From: SB11 sp965222995 | GTDB taxonomy: Bacteria; Bacteroidota; Bacteroidia; UBA8524 | Direction of reading: 5' to 3' | Assembly (NCBI GenBank): GCA_965222995.1 | Contig: OZ244977.1 | Coordinates: 620,001 to 684,000, forward strand | Length of the DNA stretch: 64,000 nucleotides | Shown: positions 1 to 8,579 of the stretch, piece after piece | Numbering within the stretch: position 1 is the first letter of the stretch | Layout: each line of letters starts with the position of its first letter | Program-made: the position numbers and the translations under genes | Notes under the pieces: generated by a model | The model's database searches: none | What the model saw: the letters and a program-made list of their open reading frames with translations, nothing else | Told to the model about the DNA's origin: nothing

Positions 1-51
1 CCCGCCAACCTTAAATACCGTTAATAACATAAACGACCTTCTCCACACGGG

Positions 52-609
52 ATGATTAGTGATAGTGAACTCATAAAAGGATGCATAAACAACGACAGGT
101 TGTACCAAAAACACCTGTATGAAAAGTATGCCCGAAAAATGTTGACAGTGTGCCTATGCTACACTAGAGACAGTTATGAGGCTGAGAATATTTTGCAAGA
201 AGGGTTTATAAAGGTATTTGAGAATTTAAAAAAATATAAGCCCGTAGGAAGTTTTGAAGGTTGGATTAGAAGAATAATAGTGAACACGGCTACCGATTAC
301 TATCGCAAAATGAAACGTGTGAAGTTTATAGAGGTTGATATAGATGAGGCAGGGCACAAAGTATCTACAATAGATATAGACCAATTTGCCACAGAAGATA
401 TAGTGAAGGCTATACAGAAATTGCCAGAGGGGGGGCGAATGGTATTTACCCTATTTGCCATAGAGGGGTATAGCCACGCAGAGATAGCTGAACAACTGGG
501 GATTTCTGTAGGAACATCGAAATCTCAGTATGCCAGAGCAAGAACATTATTGCAAACTACACTAAAGAATAGTGAGAGAAATTTTTTTTTAAAACATAAA
601 ATACTTTAA
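52..609 (+). CDS. ECF-type RNA polymerase sigma factor
   Basis: A 185-residue sigma-70 family protein of ECF size. Region 2 (about residues 22-90) has the DSYEAENILQEGFIKVFENL helix and the GSFEGWIRRIIVNTATDYYR stretch. Region 4 (about 115-170) has the helix-turn-helix EGYSHAEIAEQLGISVGTSKSQ. It would direct RNA polymerase to a small set of promoters. The barrel protein with an anti-sigma-like N-terminus begins 26 bp downstream on the same strand, so the two are probably co-transcribed and that protein may control this factor. The ATG at 52 is the only sensible start. The pairing is inferred from context. Confidence 0.93.
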   Translation: MISDSELIKGCINNDRLYQKHLYEKYARKMLTVCLCYTRDSYEAENILQEGFIKVFENLKKYKPVGSFEGWIRRIIVNTATDYYRKMKRVKFIEVDIDEAGHKVSTIDIDQFATEDIVKAIQKLPEGGRMVFTLFAIEGYSHAEIAEQLGISVGTSKSQYARARTLLQTTLKNSERNFFLKHKIL

Positions 610-635
610 AAACATAGCATAAGCTATATAGAGCA

Positions 636-2027
636 ATGAAAATTGTTGATTTAAATAACTATGAAGAGAACGACGGCTTAAGAGACAAGTTGAGGAAGCG
701 TATGGACACGCATGAACCTGAACTTTCTGATAGCGTGTGGGATAGAATTCACCATGAAATGGACAGGCGAGAGGCAAACCGTAAAAAACGTTTCTTGTGG
801 TGGTTTTCTTCGGTAGCTGTTGTAATGCTTACCAGCGGTATTGTTTCTTTTTTGGTGTTAAGCAATGCCGATAAGCCAGAAGTAGTGGCACAGAATACCA
901 AAGAAATAATTTTTTCTTCTCCTGATAACCCTAGTTCAGAAATAATCACATTATCGCAAGATGATGATGAGACTGATGATAACCTACCTAGTAAAACAGA
1001 AAATACATCAAATACAATTTCTAATTCAGGTTTGAGCAATAGAAATTTAGTTCCACCTGTACCGACACCTGTTAATTATAGTTCTGGGCAGGAGAATATA
1101 CCTAACAACAGTGTAGAAACAGAAGATAATAGTACAACAAAAGAGCTTACTGAAAAATTAGAAACTAAAGGAGAAGAAGTTGTGCCTGATGCTACTACCG
1201 AGTCTTCTGAAAATGAAGATATAACTAAGAAAAATGAAAAAGAGCAAGCTATTGCTTTACCTGTTAAGAAAAAAGAGAAACAAGACGACAGCAAGAAGAC
1301 TAAAAAAGCAAAAGCAGCCTCAAATTTTTTAAATAAGCGTTGGTTTGTTGGGATAAATTATAGCTTCAACCAAACATACCGTACTGTTACGGATATAACC
1401 CCTTCTTTTTTTTACCCTTCGGCAGAAGAACGCAACAAGTTTGAAAAAGCAGGATATAGTTCTAGCTACGGCTTAGAGTTTGGGTTTTATCCTATAAAAA
1501 ACTTTTTTGTTAAATCAGGCTTGGGAATATTCAACTATAAAGAAAATGTTGAATATGATGTGAAGAAAAGACAGTACTTTCCGGGGGGAGGAATAGCAGT
1601 TATTTATGGGGATTATAAGGATAGTATAGCTGTTGGTAATAGTGTTAAAAAACAAAATACTTACCAATACATACAAATACCAATTGAAGTGGGCTATAGC
1701 AGAACCATTACACCCAGGTGGCAACTTTTTGTGAGTGGCGGGGCCGTTTTGAATATTTTACAGAATTACAGATATCACATGTATGAGTCATTTTACGAGA
1801 ATGCTGTCATACCACCGGGTGTTGAAGAAAATTATGATGACATGTATACAAACTATGTAATGCTTAGTGGAGGTATAGGAGGGCAGTATGCATTATCGAG
1901 GAATTGGATGTTAAGCTTTGGTATAAATTACCGTAGGGCTGTAACATCAGCCGCCGACAAAAAATATGCAGTTGATGTAAGACCTTATTCACTGGGCGCA
2001 TCAACGGGTTTGGCGTTTAGATTTTGA
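636..2027 (+). CDS. Anti-sigma-like transmembrane protein with C-terminal outer-membrane beta-barrel
   Basis: A 463-residue protein in four parts. Residues 1-52 are a charged cytoplasmic head with a SDSVWDRIHHEMDRRE helix. Residues 53-76 form one hydrophobic membrane helix (WWFSSVAVVMLTSGIVSFLV). Residues 77-234 are a low-complexity linker rich in Asn, Ser, Thr, Glu and Lys. Residues 235-463 alternate like a PorT-type barrel and end in the aromatic LAFRF typical of barrel C-termini. It follows the sigma gene by 26 bp. Read literally, it sits in the inner membrane and reaches the outer membrane, and could restrain the sigma factor. The anti-sigma role is inference; the barrel and membrane helix are visible. 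Confidence 0.8.
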   Translation: MKIVDLNNYEENDGLRDKLRKRMDTHEPELSDSVWDRIHHEMDRREANRKKRFLWWFSSVAVVMLTSGIVSFLVLSNADKPEVVAQNTKEIIFSSPDNPSSEIITLSQDDDETDDNLPSKTENTSNTISNSGLSNRNLVPPVPTPVNYSSGQENIPNNSVETEDNSTTKELTEKLETKGEEVVPDATTESSENEDITKKNEKEQAIALPVKKKEKQDDSKKTKKAKAASNFLNKRWFVGINYSFNQTYRTVTDITPSFFYPSAEERNKFEKAGYSSSYGLEFGFYPIKNFFVKSGLGIFNYKENVEYDVKKRQYFPGGGIAVIYGDYKDSIAVGNSVKKQNTYQYIQIPIEVGYSRTITPRWQLFVSGGAVLNILQNYRYHMYESFYENAVIPPGVEENYDDMYTNYVMLSGGIGGQYALSRNWMLSFGINYRRAVTSAADKKYAVDVRPYSLGASTGLAFRF

Positions 2028-2059
2028 ACTTTTGAGTAGAAAGTTATTGGTTAGGTGTT

Positions 2060-2093
2060 AGCCCTGAGGTAGTAAAATACCACAGGGCTTTTT
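2060..2093 (+). terminator. Intrinsic terminator after the sigma/barrel operon
   Basis: The arms AGCCCTG (2060-2066) and CAGGGCT (2083-2089) pair perfectly, with an inner GGTA/TACC stem, and are followed by a short T run. It lies 33 bp after the stop codon. Confidence 0.75.
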
Positions 2094-2141
2094 GGCTAAA
2101 CTTAATCGACTAATAAACTTTTTATTTCGACGACCAATGTT

Positions 2142-2149
2142 TATATTTG
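2142..2149 (+). promoter_or_regulatory. Bacteroidota -7 box upstream of the subtilase gene
   Basis: TATATTTG matches TAnnTTTG exactly and lies 26 bp before the ATG at 2176. No clear TTG -33 element is seen at the usual distance. Confidence 0.5.
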
Positions 2150-2175
2150 ATATATCGTCTTATTAAAGACAAGAC

Positions 2176-3822
2176 ATGAAAAAATATATTTTACATATTG
2201 TTTTTTGCATAGCTTTCATTACTCCTGGCTTTGCTCAGATAGCTGAGGATAATGGCTTCATTGCAAATCAGTTATATGTAAAAATCATTCCTCCAACTGC
2301 ACAATCTTTCGAAGTACAATATATACCTCACCCAGATAATCCTGATATGGGCAAAAGTGCATGGCAGGTAATAAAAAATTATGGGGGAATGAGTATGGTA
2401 AATGCCTTTTCAACTACCTATAAAGATTTGCAAAATGTGTATAAAGTAACTTTAAAAGAAGGTTCTGATATTGAAGCATTGTTGAATGCATTGGGCAAAA
2501 ACCAAGATGTTGAGTATGTTGAGCGAATACCTGTTTACAATACAACTGCAAAACCTGTTGATTTAGATGAGGGCAAACAATGGTATTTCAAAACCATTAA
2601 CATGGATAGGTCGTGGACTTCGGTACAACGTGTTTCATGGAGGCTAAAAACTATTGCCGTTATTGATAATGGTGTTCTCTACAATCATGAAGACTTGGTT
2701 GGTAGTATAGAACAGAATTTAGGAGATATTCCCGGAGATGGTATTGATAATGACGGTAACGGTTATATAGATGATTTTTATGGATGGAATGTTGCTGCAA
2801 ATAATGGCGACCCAAGACCACATGATATACCTCAAAACCTGAGAAATGATGCCCGCTTTGAAAAATACGGCTGGCATGGAACCCATGTTGCCGGGGTTAT
2901 AGCAGCTGGTATTGACAACAATAAGGGGATAGCATCTTTAGGTATAAATAATAAGGTACTTTGTATAAAAGCGGCGGGAGTAATAAATGGTAAACCTAAC
3001 GATGCCATATTATACAACATTAATGAAGCCTTTAGATATGCTATAGATAGAAAGGTTGACATAATAAACTGCTCATTTGGGTCATCAAACCCCTCTATTG
3101 TAACGCAAGCAATTATAAATGAAGCAGCAAGTAAGGGCATTATAATTATTGCTGCAGGAGGGAACGGAGGAACTGATGAAGCATTTTATCCCGCAGCATA
3201 CAATAATGTAATAGCTGTTGGTGCTACCACCCGTGATGATAAAATATTGGGTGAAAGTAATTATGGTAGCTATATTGATGTGATGGCACCCGGGCATGAA
3301 ATTTACAGTACCGTTAGTACTAGTAATAATAGTTATGGATACTTATCGGGGACTTCAATGGCAGCGCCTATAGTATCAGGGATTGCGGGACTTATAATAT
3401 CTATGGAGCCGCATTTGGCAAACCAAATTGAAGAAATTATTAAGGGAGGATGTGATAATATTGACTCTAAGAATCCAAACTTTAAAGGTAAAATGGGTGC
3501 AGGAAGGGTTAATGTAGACAGAAGTTATTTGTATATGGAAGGGCTGGTATCTGTAAAAGAGTTTCCAAACTATAAGAACTTTAGCGTTTACCCTAATCCT
3601 TCGTCAAATAACATATATATTCCCTTCAACGAAATTTCTATTTCAGGGCAACCCGTTTTAGTAAAAATATTAAATACGGTTGGTGCCCAAGTTGCCCAAC
3701 AAGAAGTTAACTATCAAAACCAACCTGTTTCTGTAACACAATTGTCGCAAGGAATTTATCAAGTTGTTGTTACTAATATTAGTGGAGAGAACTATCGCTC
3801 TCGTTTGGTCGTAAATCGCTAG
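2176..3822 (+). CDS. Secreted subtilisin-like serine peptidase (S8) with type IX sorting domain
   Basis: A 548-residue secreted protease. It has a signal peptide (1-20, cut after GFA) and a propeptide-like region to about 150. The S8 domain carries Asp164 in AVIDNG, His234 in HGTHVAG, oxyanion Asn330 in AAGGNGG and Ser394 in SGTSMAAP. A DGIDNDGNGYIDD loop (188-200) looks like a calcium site. The C-terminal about 80 residues start at SVYPNPSSNNIYIPF, the hallmark of a type A T9SS sorting domain, so the protein should be exported by the PorSS and anchored or released at the surface. It stands alone between two terminator-like regions. Substrate unknown, most likely extracellular protein. Confidence 0.95.
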   Translation: MKKYILHIVFCIAFITPGFAQIAEDNGFIANQLYVKIIPPTAQSFEVQYIPHPDNPDMGKSAWQVIKNYGGMSMVNAFSTTYKDLQNVYKVTLKEGSDIEALLNALGKNQDVEYVERIPVYNTTAKPVDLDEGKQWYFKTINMDRSWTSVQRVSWRLKTIAVIDNGVLYNHEDLVGSIEQNLGDIPGDGIDNDGNGYIDDFYGWNVAANNGDPRPHDIPQNLRNDARFEKYGWHGTHVAGVIAAGIDNNKGIASLGINNKVLCIKAAGVINGKPNDAILYNINEAFRYAIDRKVDIINCSFGSSNPSIVTQAIINEAASKGIIIIAAGGNGGTDEAFYPAAYNNVIAVGATTRDDKILGESNYGSYIDVMAPGHEIYSTVSTSNNSYGYLSGTSMAAPIVSGIAGLIISMEPHLANQIEEIIKGGCDNIDSKNPNFKGKMGAGRVNVDRSYLYMEGLVSVKEFPNYKNFSVYPNPSSNNIYIPFNEISISGQPVLVKILNTVGAQVAQQEVNYQNQPVSVTQLSQGIYQVVVTNISGENYRSRLVVNR

Positions 3823-3908
3823 TTAGCCTTATTTACTTTATCCTTTATCGTAATTGGATTTACAGTATTTCATTTGTTTATATATTGGTGCTCACTTATT
3901 TTTAGAGC

Positions 3909-5078
3909 ATGAAAAAAATCTTATTTAGTGCGCTACTTCTTATAGCGTTCACATTTTCACAAGCACAAACATTTACAAACAAAGAGGGTAGCAAGTATAA
4001 GTTTACTACTGTTAAAGATATTGAAGCTACAGCAGTAATGAGCCAAAACCGCAGTAGCACTTGTTGGAGTTACTCTTCGCTATCGTTTTTTGAGAGTGAG
4101 CTTATCCGAATGGGTAAACCTGCTGTGAAATTGGCACCTATGTATATAGTGCGTAAGGCTTATGAAGACAAAGTAGAGAAATATGTGCGTATGCACGGTA
4201 CGATAAATCTTGCTGCAGGGGGTGCCTTTCACGATACAAAATATGTATGGGAAAAGTATGGTATTATTCCCTTAGAGTTGGATAGTAGTGATGAAATTAC
4301 AGGCGATGAAAACCCTGTACACGGCGAGTTGGATGCGATGATAAAGGCCGCTGCTGATGTTATTATCAAAGCAAAAAATAATAGAAAACTAAGTAAGGTT
4401 TGGGAGAATAGTATTAAGGGAATTTTAGATGCCCATTTTGGTGAGGAGCCTAAAGAATTTGACTATAAAGGTAAAAAGTATACACCTAAAAGCTACGCAG
4501 AATCATTAGGGTTAAATATGGTCGATTACGTAGCCATAACCTCATTTAACCACCACCCTTTTTATAGTGAGTTTGCGCTTGAAGTGCCTGATAACTGGCA
4601 GTGGGGTACCTGCCATAATGTACCTTTAGATGAGTTTCAGCAAATTATGGATAATGCCCTTGGCAATGGCTATGGCGTTGCTTGGGCAGCAGATGTTAGC
4701 GAACTGGGCTTTAACTGGAAAGAAGGTTTGGCTATTGAGCCCGCAGCAGATTTAGGTAAAAGAGGTTCTGATGAATGGGCTGCTGCTTTTAAATCACCCG
4801 TAAAACAAAAAACAATTACGCAAGAACTTCGCCAACAGGCTTTTGATGATTATACCACACAAGACGACCATGGTATGCATTTTACAGGTATAGTAAACGA
4901 CCAGCAGGGCAATGTATACTATAAAGTAAAAAACTCATGGGGAAGCTATAAAGGCAATAGTTGTGAGGGGTACCTGTATGCCTCTCGTGAGTACGTACTT
5001 TATAAGACTACAAATATCTTAGTTCATAAAGATGCTATACCTAGTGCAATTGCAACGAAAATGGGTTTAAAAAAATAG
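3909..5078 (+). CDS. C1B family cysteine peptidase (bleomycin hydrolase / aminopeptidase C type)
   Basis: A 389-residue papain-fold peptidase with a signal peptide (1-19, ending SQAQ). The active site is complete: Gln46 in MSQNRSSTCW, Cys52 in TCWSYSS, His321 in DDHGMHFTGI and Asn342 in VKNSWGSYKG. The order and spacing match PepC/bleomycin hydrolase rather than small papains. Classic PepC is cytoplasmic, while this copy has a signal peptide and probably works in the periplasm on peptides, perhaps products of the neighbouring subtilase; that link is inference. A terminator follows 20 bp after the stop. Confidence 0.92.
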   Translation: MKKILFSALLLIAFTFSQAQTFTNKEGSKYKFTTVKDIEATAVMSQNRSSTCWSYSSLSFFESELIRMGKPAVKLAPMYIVRKAYEDKVEKYVRMHGTINLAAGGAFHDTKYVWEKYGIIPLELDSSDEITGDENPVHGELDAMIKAAADVIIKAKNNRKLSKVWENSIKGILDAHFGEEPKEFDYKGKKYTPKSYAESLGLNMVDYVAITSFNHHPFYSEFALEVPDNWQWGTCHNVPLDEFQQIMDNALGNGYGVAWAADVSELGFNWKEGLAIEPAADLGKRGSDEWAAAFKSPVKQKTITQELRQQAFDDYTTQDDHGMHFTGIVNDQQGNVYYKVKNSWGSYKGNSCEGYLYASREYVLYKTTNILVHKDAIPSAIATKMGLKK

Positions 5079-5098
5079 TAAACGCTTTATTCTAATAT

Positions 5099-5133
5099 AA
5101 AAGCCCTATGCAACAGCAAAGGGGCTTTTTTTT
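5099..5133 (+). terminator. Intrinsic terminator after the C1B peptidase
   Basis: AAAAGCCC (5099-5106) pairs with GGGCTTTT (5122-5129), followed by more T residues. It lies 20 bp past the stop codon at 5078. Confidence 0.8.
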
Positions 5134-5191
5134 GTAGCTCTAAAACACTTCGATATAGTAGTTACTCTGCATAAGTCAATTTTGAGATAGG

Positions 5192-5236
5192 AAAATACAC
5201 TATAAATGCAACATTGTTGCATTTATAGTGTATTTT
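5192..5236. promoter_or_regulatory. 45-bp inverted repeat, operator of the thioredoxin-reductase-like gene
   Basis: Two perfect 21-bp arms (5192-5212 and 5216-5236) flank ATT. The core at 5207-5221 is TGCAACATTGTTGCA. The downstream arm runs into a -7 box TATTTTTG (5231-5238), 17 bp before the ATG at 5256. Nearly the same core and -7 box precede the TonB receptor gene at 8546-8575, which argues for one shared DNA-binding regulator. The symmetry could also give a cruciform. The regulator is unknown. Confidence 0.75.
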
Positions 5237-5255
5237 TGTCCCATTAAAAGAAGCA

Positions 5256-6161
5256 ATGAGTAAACTATACGATACAATTATTATTGGTGGGAGCTATTCT
5301 GGTTTATCAGCAGCAATGTCATTAGGGCGGGCATTAAGAAACGTACTAATTATAGATGAGGGAAAACCCTGTAATATCCAAACACCTTATTCACACAATT
5401 TTATTACTCAAGATGGCAAAGCACCATTAGTTATAAAAGAAGAAGCTTTAGCACAAGTTTTAAAGTATAATACAGTTGAACTTAAAAAGGGTAAAGCTGT
5501 TTCAGTAGAAAAATTGGCTGAAGGAACCTTTAATATTATGAGCAGTGATGGGAAAGAATGGCAAACTGGGAAACTATTATTTGCTTCGGGAATTAAGGAT
5601 ATAATGCCAAATATTAAGGGATTTAAAGAGTGTTGGGGTATATCTATACTACATTGCCCTTATTGCCATGGTTATGAAGTAAAGGCCCTTGAGACAGGAG
5701 TTTTGGCTAAAGGAGATATAGGATTTGAATTTACTAAAATGATAAGTAACTGGACGAATAAATTAACACTATACACTAACGGTGAAGATGATTTAAGTAA
5801 AGAGCAGAGAGAAAAATTAGAAACCAATGATATAATGTTAGACAAAAGAAAAATACAAGAATTTGTGCATGATAGAGGTAACCTGAAAAGGGTTGTATTT
5901 AAGGATGGAAACCATGTGGATTTAACAGTAATGTATGCCAATGTTGAGACAAAACAACATTGTGATTTTCCTGAGCTTTTAGGTTGCGAGTTTACTGAAT
6001 CTGGTCTTATAGAAGTTAACGGGTTTCAACAAACAAGTATTGCAGGGGTTTATGCCGCAGGCGATTGCGCTTCAATGTTTAGGTCAGTAGCTCTCTCTGT
6101 TTCATCGGGTTCGGTTGCCGGAGCAGCCATTAACCATGAATTAATTAACGAAAGTTTTTAG
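5256..6161 (+). CDS. NAD(P)/FAD-dependent oxidoreductase, thioredoxin-reductase-like
   Basis: A 301-residue flavoprotein. The N-terminal FAD site is IIIGGSYSGLSAAMSLG (8-24). The redox pair is Cys134/Cys137 in LHCPYCHGYE. GVLAKGDIGFEF begins the second, NAD(P)-binding Rossmann unit, although the usual GxGxxG is weak. GVYAAGDCASMFRSVALSVSSG near the end closes the FAD site. It belongs to the short thioredoxin-reductase-like group common in Bacteroidota, whose natural electron acceptor is usually unknown. Its promoter overlaps the inverted repeat at 5192-5236, shared with the TonB receptor gene it faces tail to tail (2-bp gap), so both probably answer to one signal. Confidence 0.9.
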   Translation: MSKLYDTIIIGGSYSGLSAAMSLGRALRNVLIIDEGKPCNIQTPYSHNFITQDGKAPLVIKEEALAQVLKYNTVELKKGKAVSVEKLAEGTFNIMSSDGKEWQTGKLLFASGIKDIMPNIKGFKECWGISILHCPYCHGYEVKALETGVLAKGDIGFEFTKMISNWTNKLTLYTNGEDDLSKEQREKLETNDIMLDKRKIQEFVHDRGNLKRVVFKDGNHVDLTVMYANVETKQHCDFPELLGCEFTESGLIEVNGFQQTSIAGVYAAGDCASMFRSVALSVSSGSVAGAAINHELINESF

Positions 6162-6163
6162 CC

Positions 6164-8530
6164 TTATTTTTTTTCCAAAACAGGAATAATAACCGTAACT
6201 ACTACGTTTCTGCCCGGTTCTGGCAAGTTAAGAAAACGCCAACGGCTAAGGTGGTTTAAATAGCGTACATCCGTTAAGTTTTGTACTTGTAAATAAACGG
6301 TAGCTCGTTTTTTTCCTTTAGTTTCAATTTCAAAACCAGCACCTGCATTCCATAATTGATAGGCAGGTGTGGTTAGCTCATTTCTATCGGTACGGTTTTG
6401 AGCTGTAATATAATTGTGGCTAAGCTGTATAAATAGACCCTTAATATTTCTCCCCACCTTCGGTAATTCCCACTCAACTTCGCTTTTTAGCGAGGGTGGG
6501 GGGGTAAATGGCAATGGTAAATCTTCACTAACATTATAAGTTCTTACCAAGTCTCCCGTAAGAGATAAGTGTAAATGCTTAGTTGGGTGGTACTCTGCAG
6601 TGAATTCACCACCGCTATAAATTGCCTCGGCTTGGGTAAACTGGTATATCTGCCCACCCTCGGGCAAGAAAGAAAAACGGGCTGTTGGGCGTAAATAAAT
6701 ATAATTGGTAAAGTAGTTAAAGAAGGGGCTAAAACTAAATAAGAACTTTTCTTTTTCTACGGAGATAACTACATCGGTTTGGTAGCCGTTTTCAGGTAAT
6801 AAACTGCTATCACCTACCTCGTGCCGAAAACTGCCATGGTGCAGTCCGTTTACACTTAATTCTTGCGGTGTAGGCATACGGAAAGACTTACCAAAGTTTA
6901 GTTTAAAACTCCAATAATTATTAGGGTTGTATGCAGCACCAATGCTACCGCTCCAGCTATAAAAATCTCTATTAATATCAGGATTACGTTGAGTATAGCC
7001 TTTAATTGTGGTGGCGTTTTGCCAAACAGGTTGCAGGTGGCGTTCTATAGCTACATTACCATAATCGAAACGAAGACCTGCATTGGCTATAAATTTACGG
7101 CTTATATGCCATTTTTCTACTGCAAAGGCACCTATGTTAAAGGCATCAAAATTAGGGAGCAGAAACTCAAACCCACCAAAACGGTTTTGCTGGTAGCTGC
7201 TACTAATGCCATATACACCATCCAGTACTTTTAAGGTTTTAGCATGGTAGCGAATATTGGTACTAAAAGTTTGTAGTCTTAGACTATGAGCGGTAGTGCT
7301 ATTTATTTGCGGCCCCACACCATGCGCATGCGGACTAGAGTTTTCATTGCGTAAGTTGTTTTGGTAGCCTGCATCAATCTCCATCCAGTTTTTACCAATT
7401 TGTATATTGGTGTTAGAGATAATTTTAAAGTGGTTTATATCTTGGTTAGGTAAAGCAATATTGCGTTCATCACCATCAGGAGTTAGTTGGTAAGCTCTTG
7501 GAATACCTAAAGCACCGCTAAAAATACCTATTTGTTGGTTGTAGTTACTTATAGTTATATGGCTGTAGCCCCAGTTTTTATTTACCCCCAACATTAGCGA
7601 GGCATGGCGTTCTCTACCCGCTGTATTTTTCAGTTTTTGGTTATAGATGGGCAATACAAAACGGTTGTATACAAAACTATCGGCTGGTACATTATAATCA
7701 CCATAATCTAGGGCTGTAAGTCTTGCTCTATATACAAACCCCTTGTGGTTTCCCTTTGCTTGTGCAGAAACACCGTATGTATTATTTACACTTTTGTAGT
7801 TGGTAAGAAAAGCCGCGCTGTGGCTACCCTCCATAGGGCTAACAGGATGTTTAAGGTTTACCACACCGCCAATAGCATCAGACCCGTAAACTAATGAAGC
7901 AGGACCTTTTAATATTTCTATTTGTTCAACGGCAAACTGGTCTATCTCTAAACCGTGGTCGCCGCCCCATTGTTGCCCTTGTTGTTTTATGCCATTATCT
8001 GCCACTGCAACACGGTTAAAACTCATTCCCCGAATAACAGGTTTAGAAACACCTGTACCCATATTAATGCTATTAATACCAGGCAGCTTATCTAATGAGT
8101 TCATTAGCGTGGTACCCATATTTTTTTGTAGGTAACCTTCATCAACAGCAATTAACTCTACAGAGCTTTCTTGTTGTGATAGTTTTAGAACGTTACTCTC
8201 TATTACTACCTCATTTACTTCTAAACTAGTGGGTACAAGTGTTACAGTTAGCTGTACATCTTCATCGGCTATTATAACGTCTCGGGCAGCAGGCTTATAA
8301 CCAATCATACGGATATGTATGTGATACCGCCCGTTTTTTACATTTTTTATGGTGAAGTTGCCTAAAGAATCTACACCCACGCCTTGCTGTGTTTCGTGCA
8401 GATATACTGAAGCCGCAAAAGCAGGTTCCTTATTCTCTATTAATACCTTACCACTAATTTTGTATTGGGCAGACAGTAAGGTAGTTATGAGAATAAAAAA
8501 GAGTAGTAGTATATATTTGCTCTTTGCCAA
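6164..8530 (-). CDS. TonB-dependent outer-membrane receptor, possibly ZnuD-like
   Basis: About 788 residues: signal peptide ending LLSAQ, a CarboxypepD_reg-like domain (YKISGKVLIENKEP), a plug with IEILKGPASLVYGSDAIGGVVN, and a barrel to the C-terminus. The frame can open with TTG at 8548, but that codon lies inside the -7 box TATTTTTG (8546-8553), so TTG at 8530 is more likely; no ATG is available. The plug GGDHGLEIDQF and a barrel loop SSPHAHGVGP are His-containing and recall zinc receptors of the ZnuD group. This substrate guess is weak; iron or haem is possible. The gene lies 49 bp after the MarR gene and shares its operator type with the flavoprotein at 5256. Confidence 0.88.
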   Translation of the reverse strand: MAKSKYILLLFFILITTLLSAQYKISGKVLIENKEPAFAASVYLHETQQGVGVDSLGNFTIKNVKNGRYHIHIRMIGYKPAARDVIIADEDVQLTVTLVPTSLEVNEVVIESNVLKLSQQESSVELIAVDEGYLQKNMGTTLMNSLDKLPGINSINMGTGVSKPVIRGMSFNRVAVADNGIKQQGQQWGGDHGLEIDQFAVEQIEILKGPASLVYGSDAIGGVVNLKHPVSPMEGSHSAAFLTNYKSVNNTYGVSAQAKGNHKGFVYRARLTALDYGDYNVPADSFVYNRFVLPIYNQKLKNTAGRERHASLMLGVNKNWGYSHITISNYNQQIGIFSGALGIPRAYQLTPDGDERNIALPNQDINHFKIISNTNIQIGKNWMEIDAGYQNNLRNENSSPHAHGVGPQINSTTAHSLRLQTFSTNIRYHAKTLKVLDGVYGISSSYQQNRFGGFEFLLPNFDAFNIGAFAVEKWHISRKFIANAGLRFDYGNVAIERHLQPVWQNATTIKGYTQRNPDINRDFYSWSGSIGAAYNPNNYWSFKLNFGKSFRMPTPQELSVNGLHHGSFRHEVGDSSLLPENGYQTDVVISVEKEKFLFSFSPFFNYFTNYIYLRPTARFSFLPEGGQIYQFTQAEAIYSGGEFTAEYHPTKHLHLSLTGDLVRTYNVSEDLPLPFTPPPSLKSEVEWELPKVGRNIKGLFIQLSHNYITAQNRTDRNELTTPAYQLWNAGAGFEIETKGKKRATVYLQVQNLTDVRYLNHLSRWRFLNLPEPGRNVVVTVIIPVLEKK

Positions 8531-8545
8531 CTTTATAAAAGACGA

Positions 8546-8575
8546 CAAAAATACCCTAAATGCAAGTATGTTGCA
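8546..8575 (-). promoter_or_regulatory. Promoter and operator of the TonB receptor gene
   Basis: Read on the minus strand: TGCAACATACTTGCA (8575-8561), then seven bases, then the -7 box TATTTTTG (8553-8546), then 15 bp to the TTG start at 8530. The operator differs from the one at 5207-5221 at two bases, and the -7 box is identical. It lies between the MarR stop codon and the receptor start. Confidence 0.7.
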
Positions 8576-8579
8576 AAAA

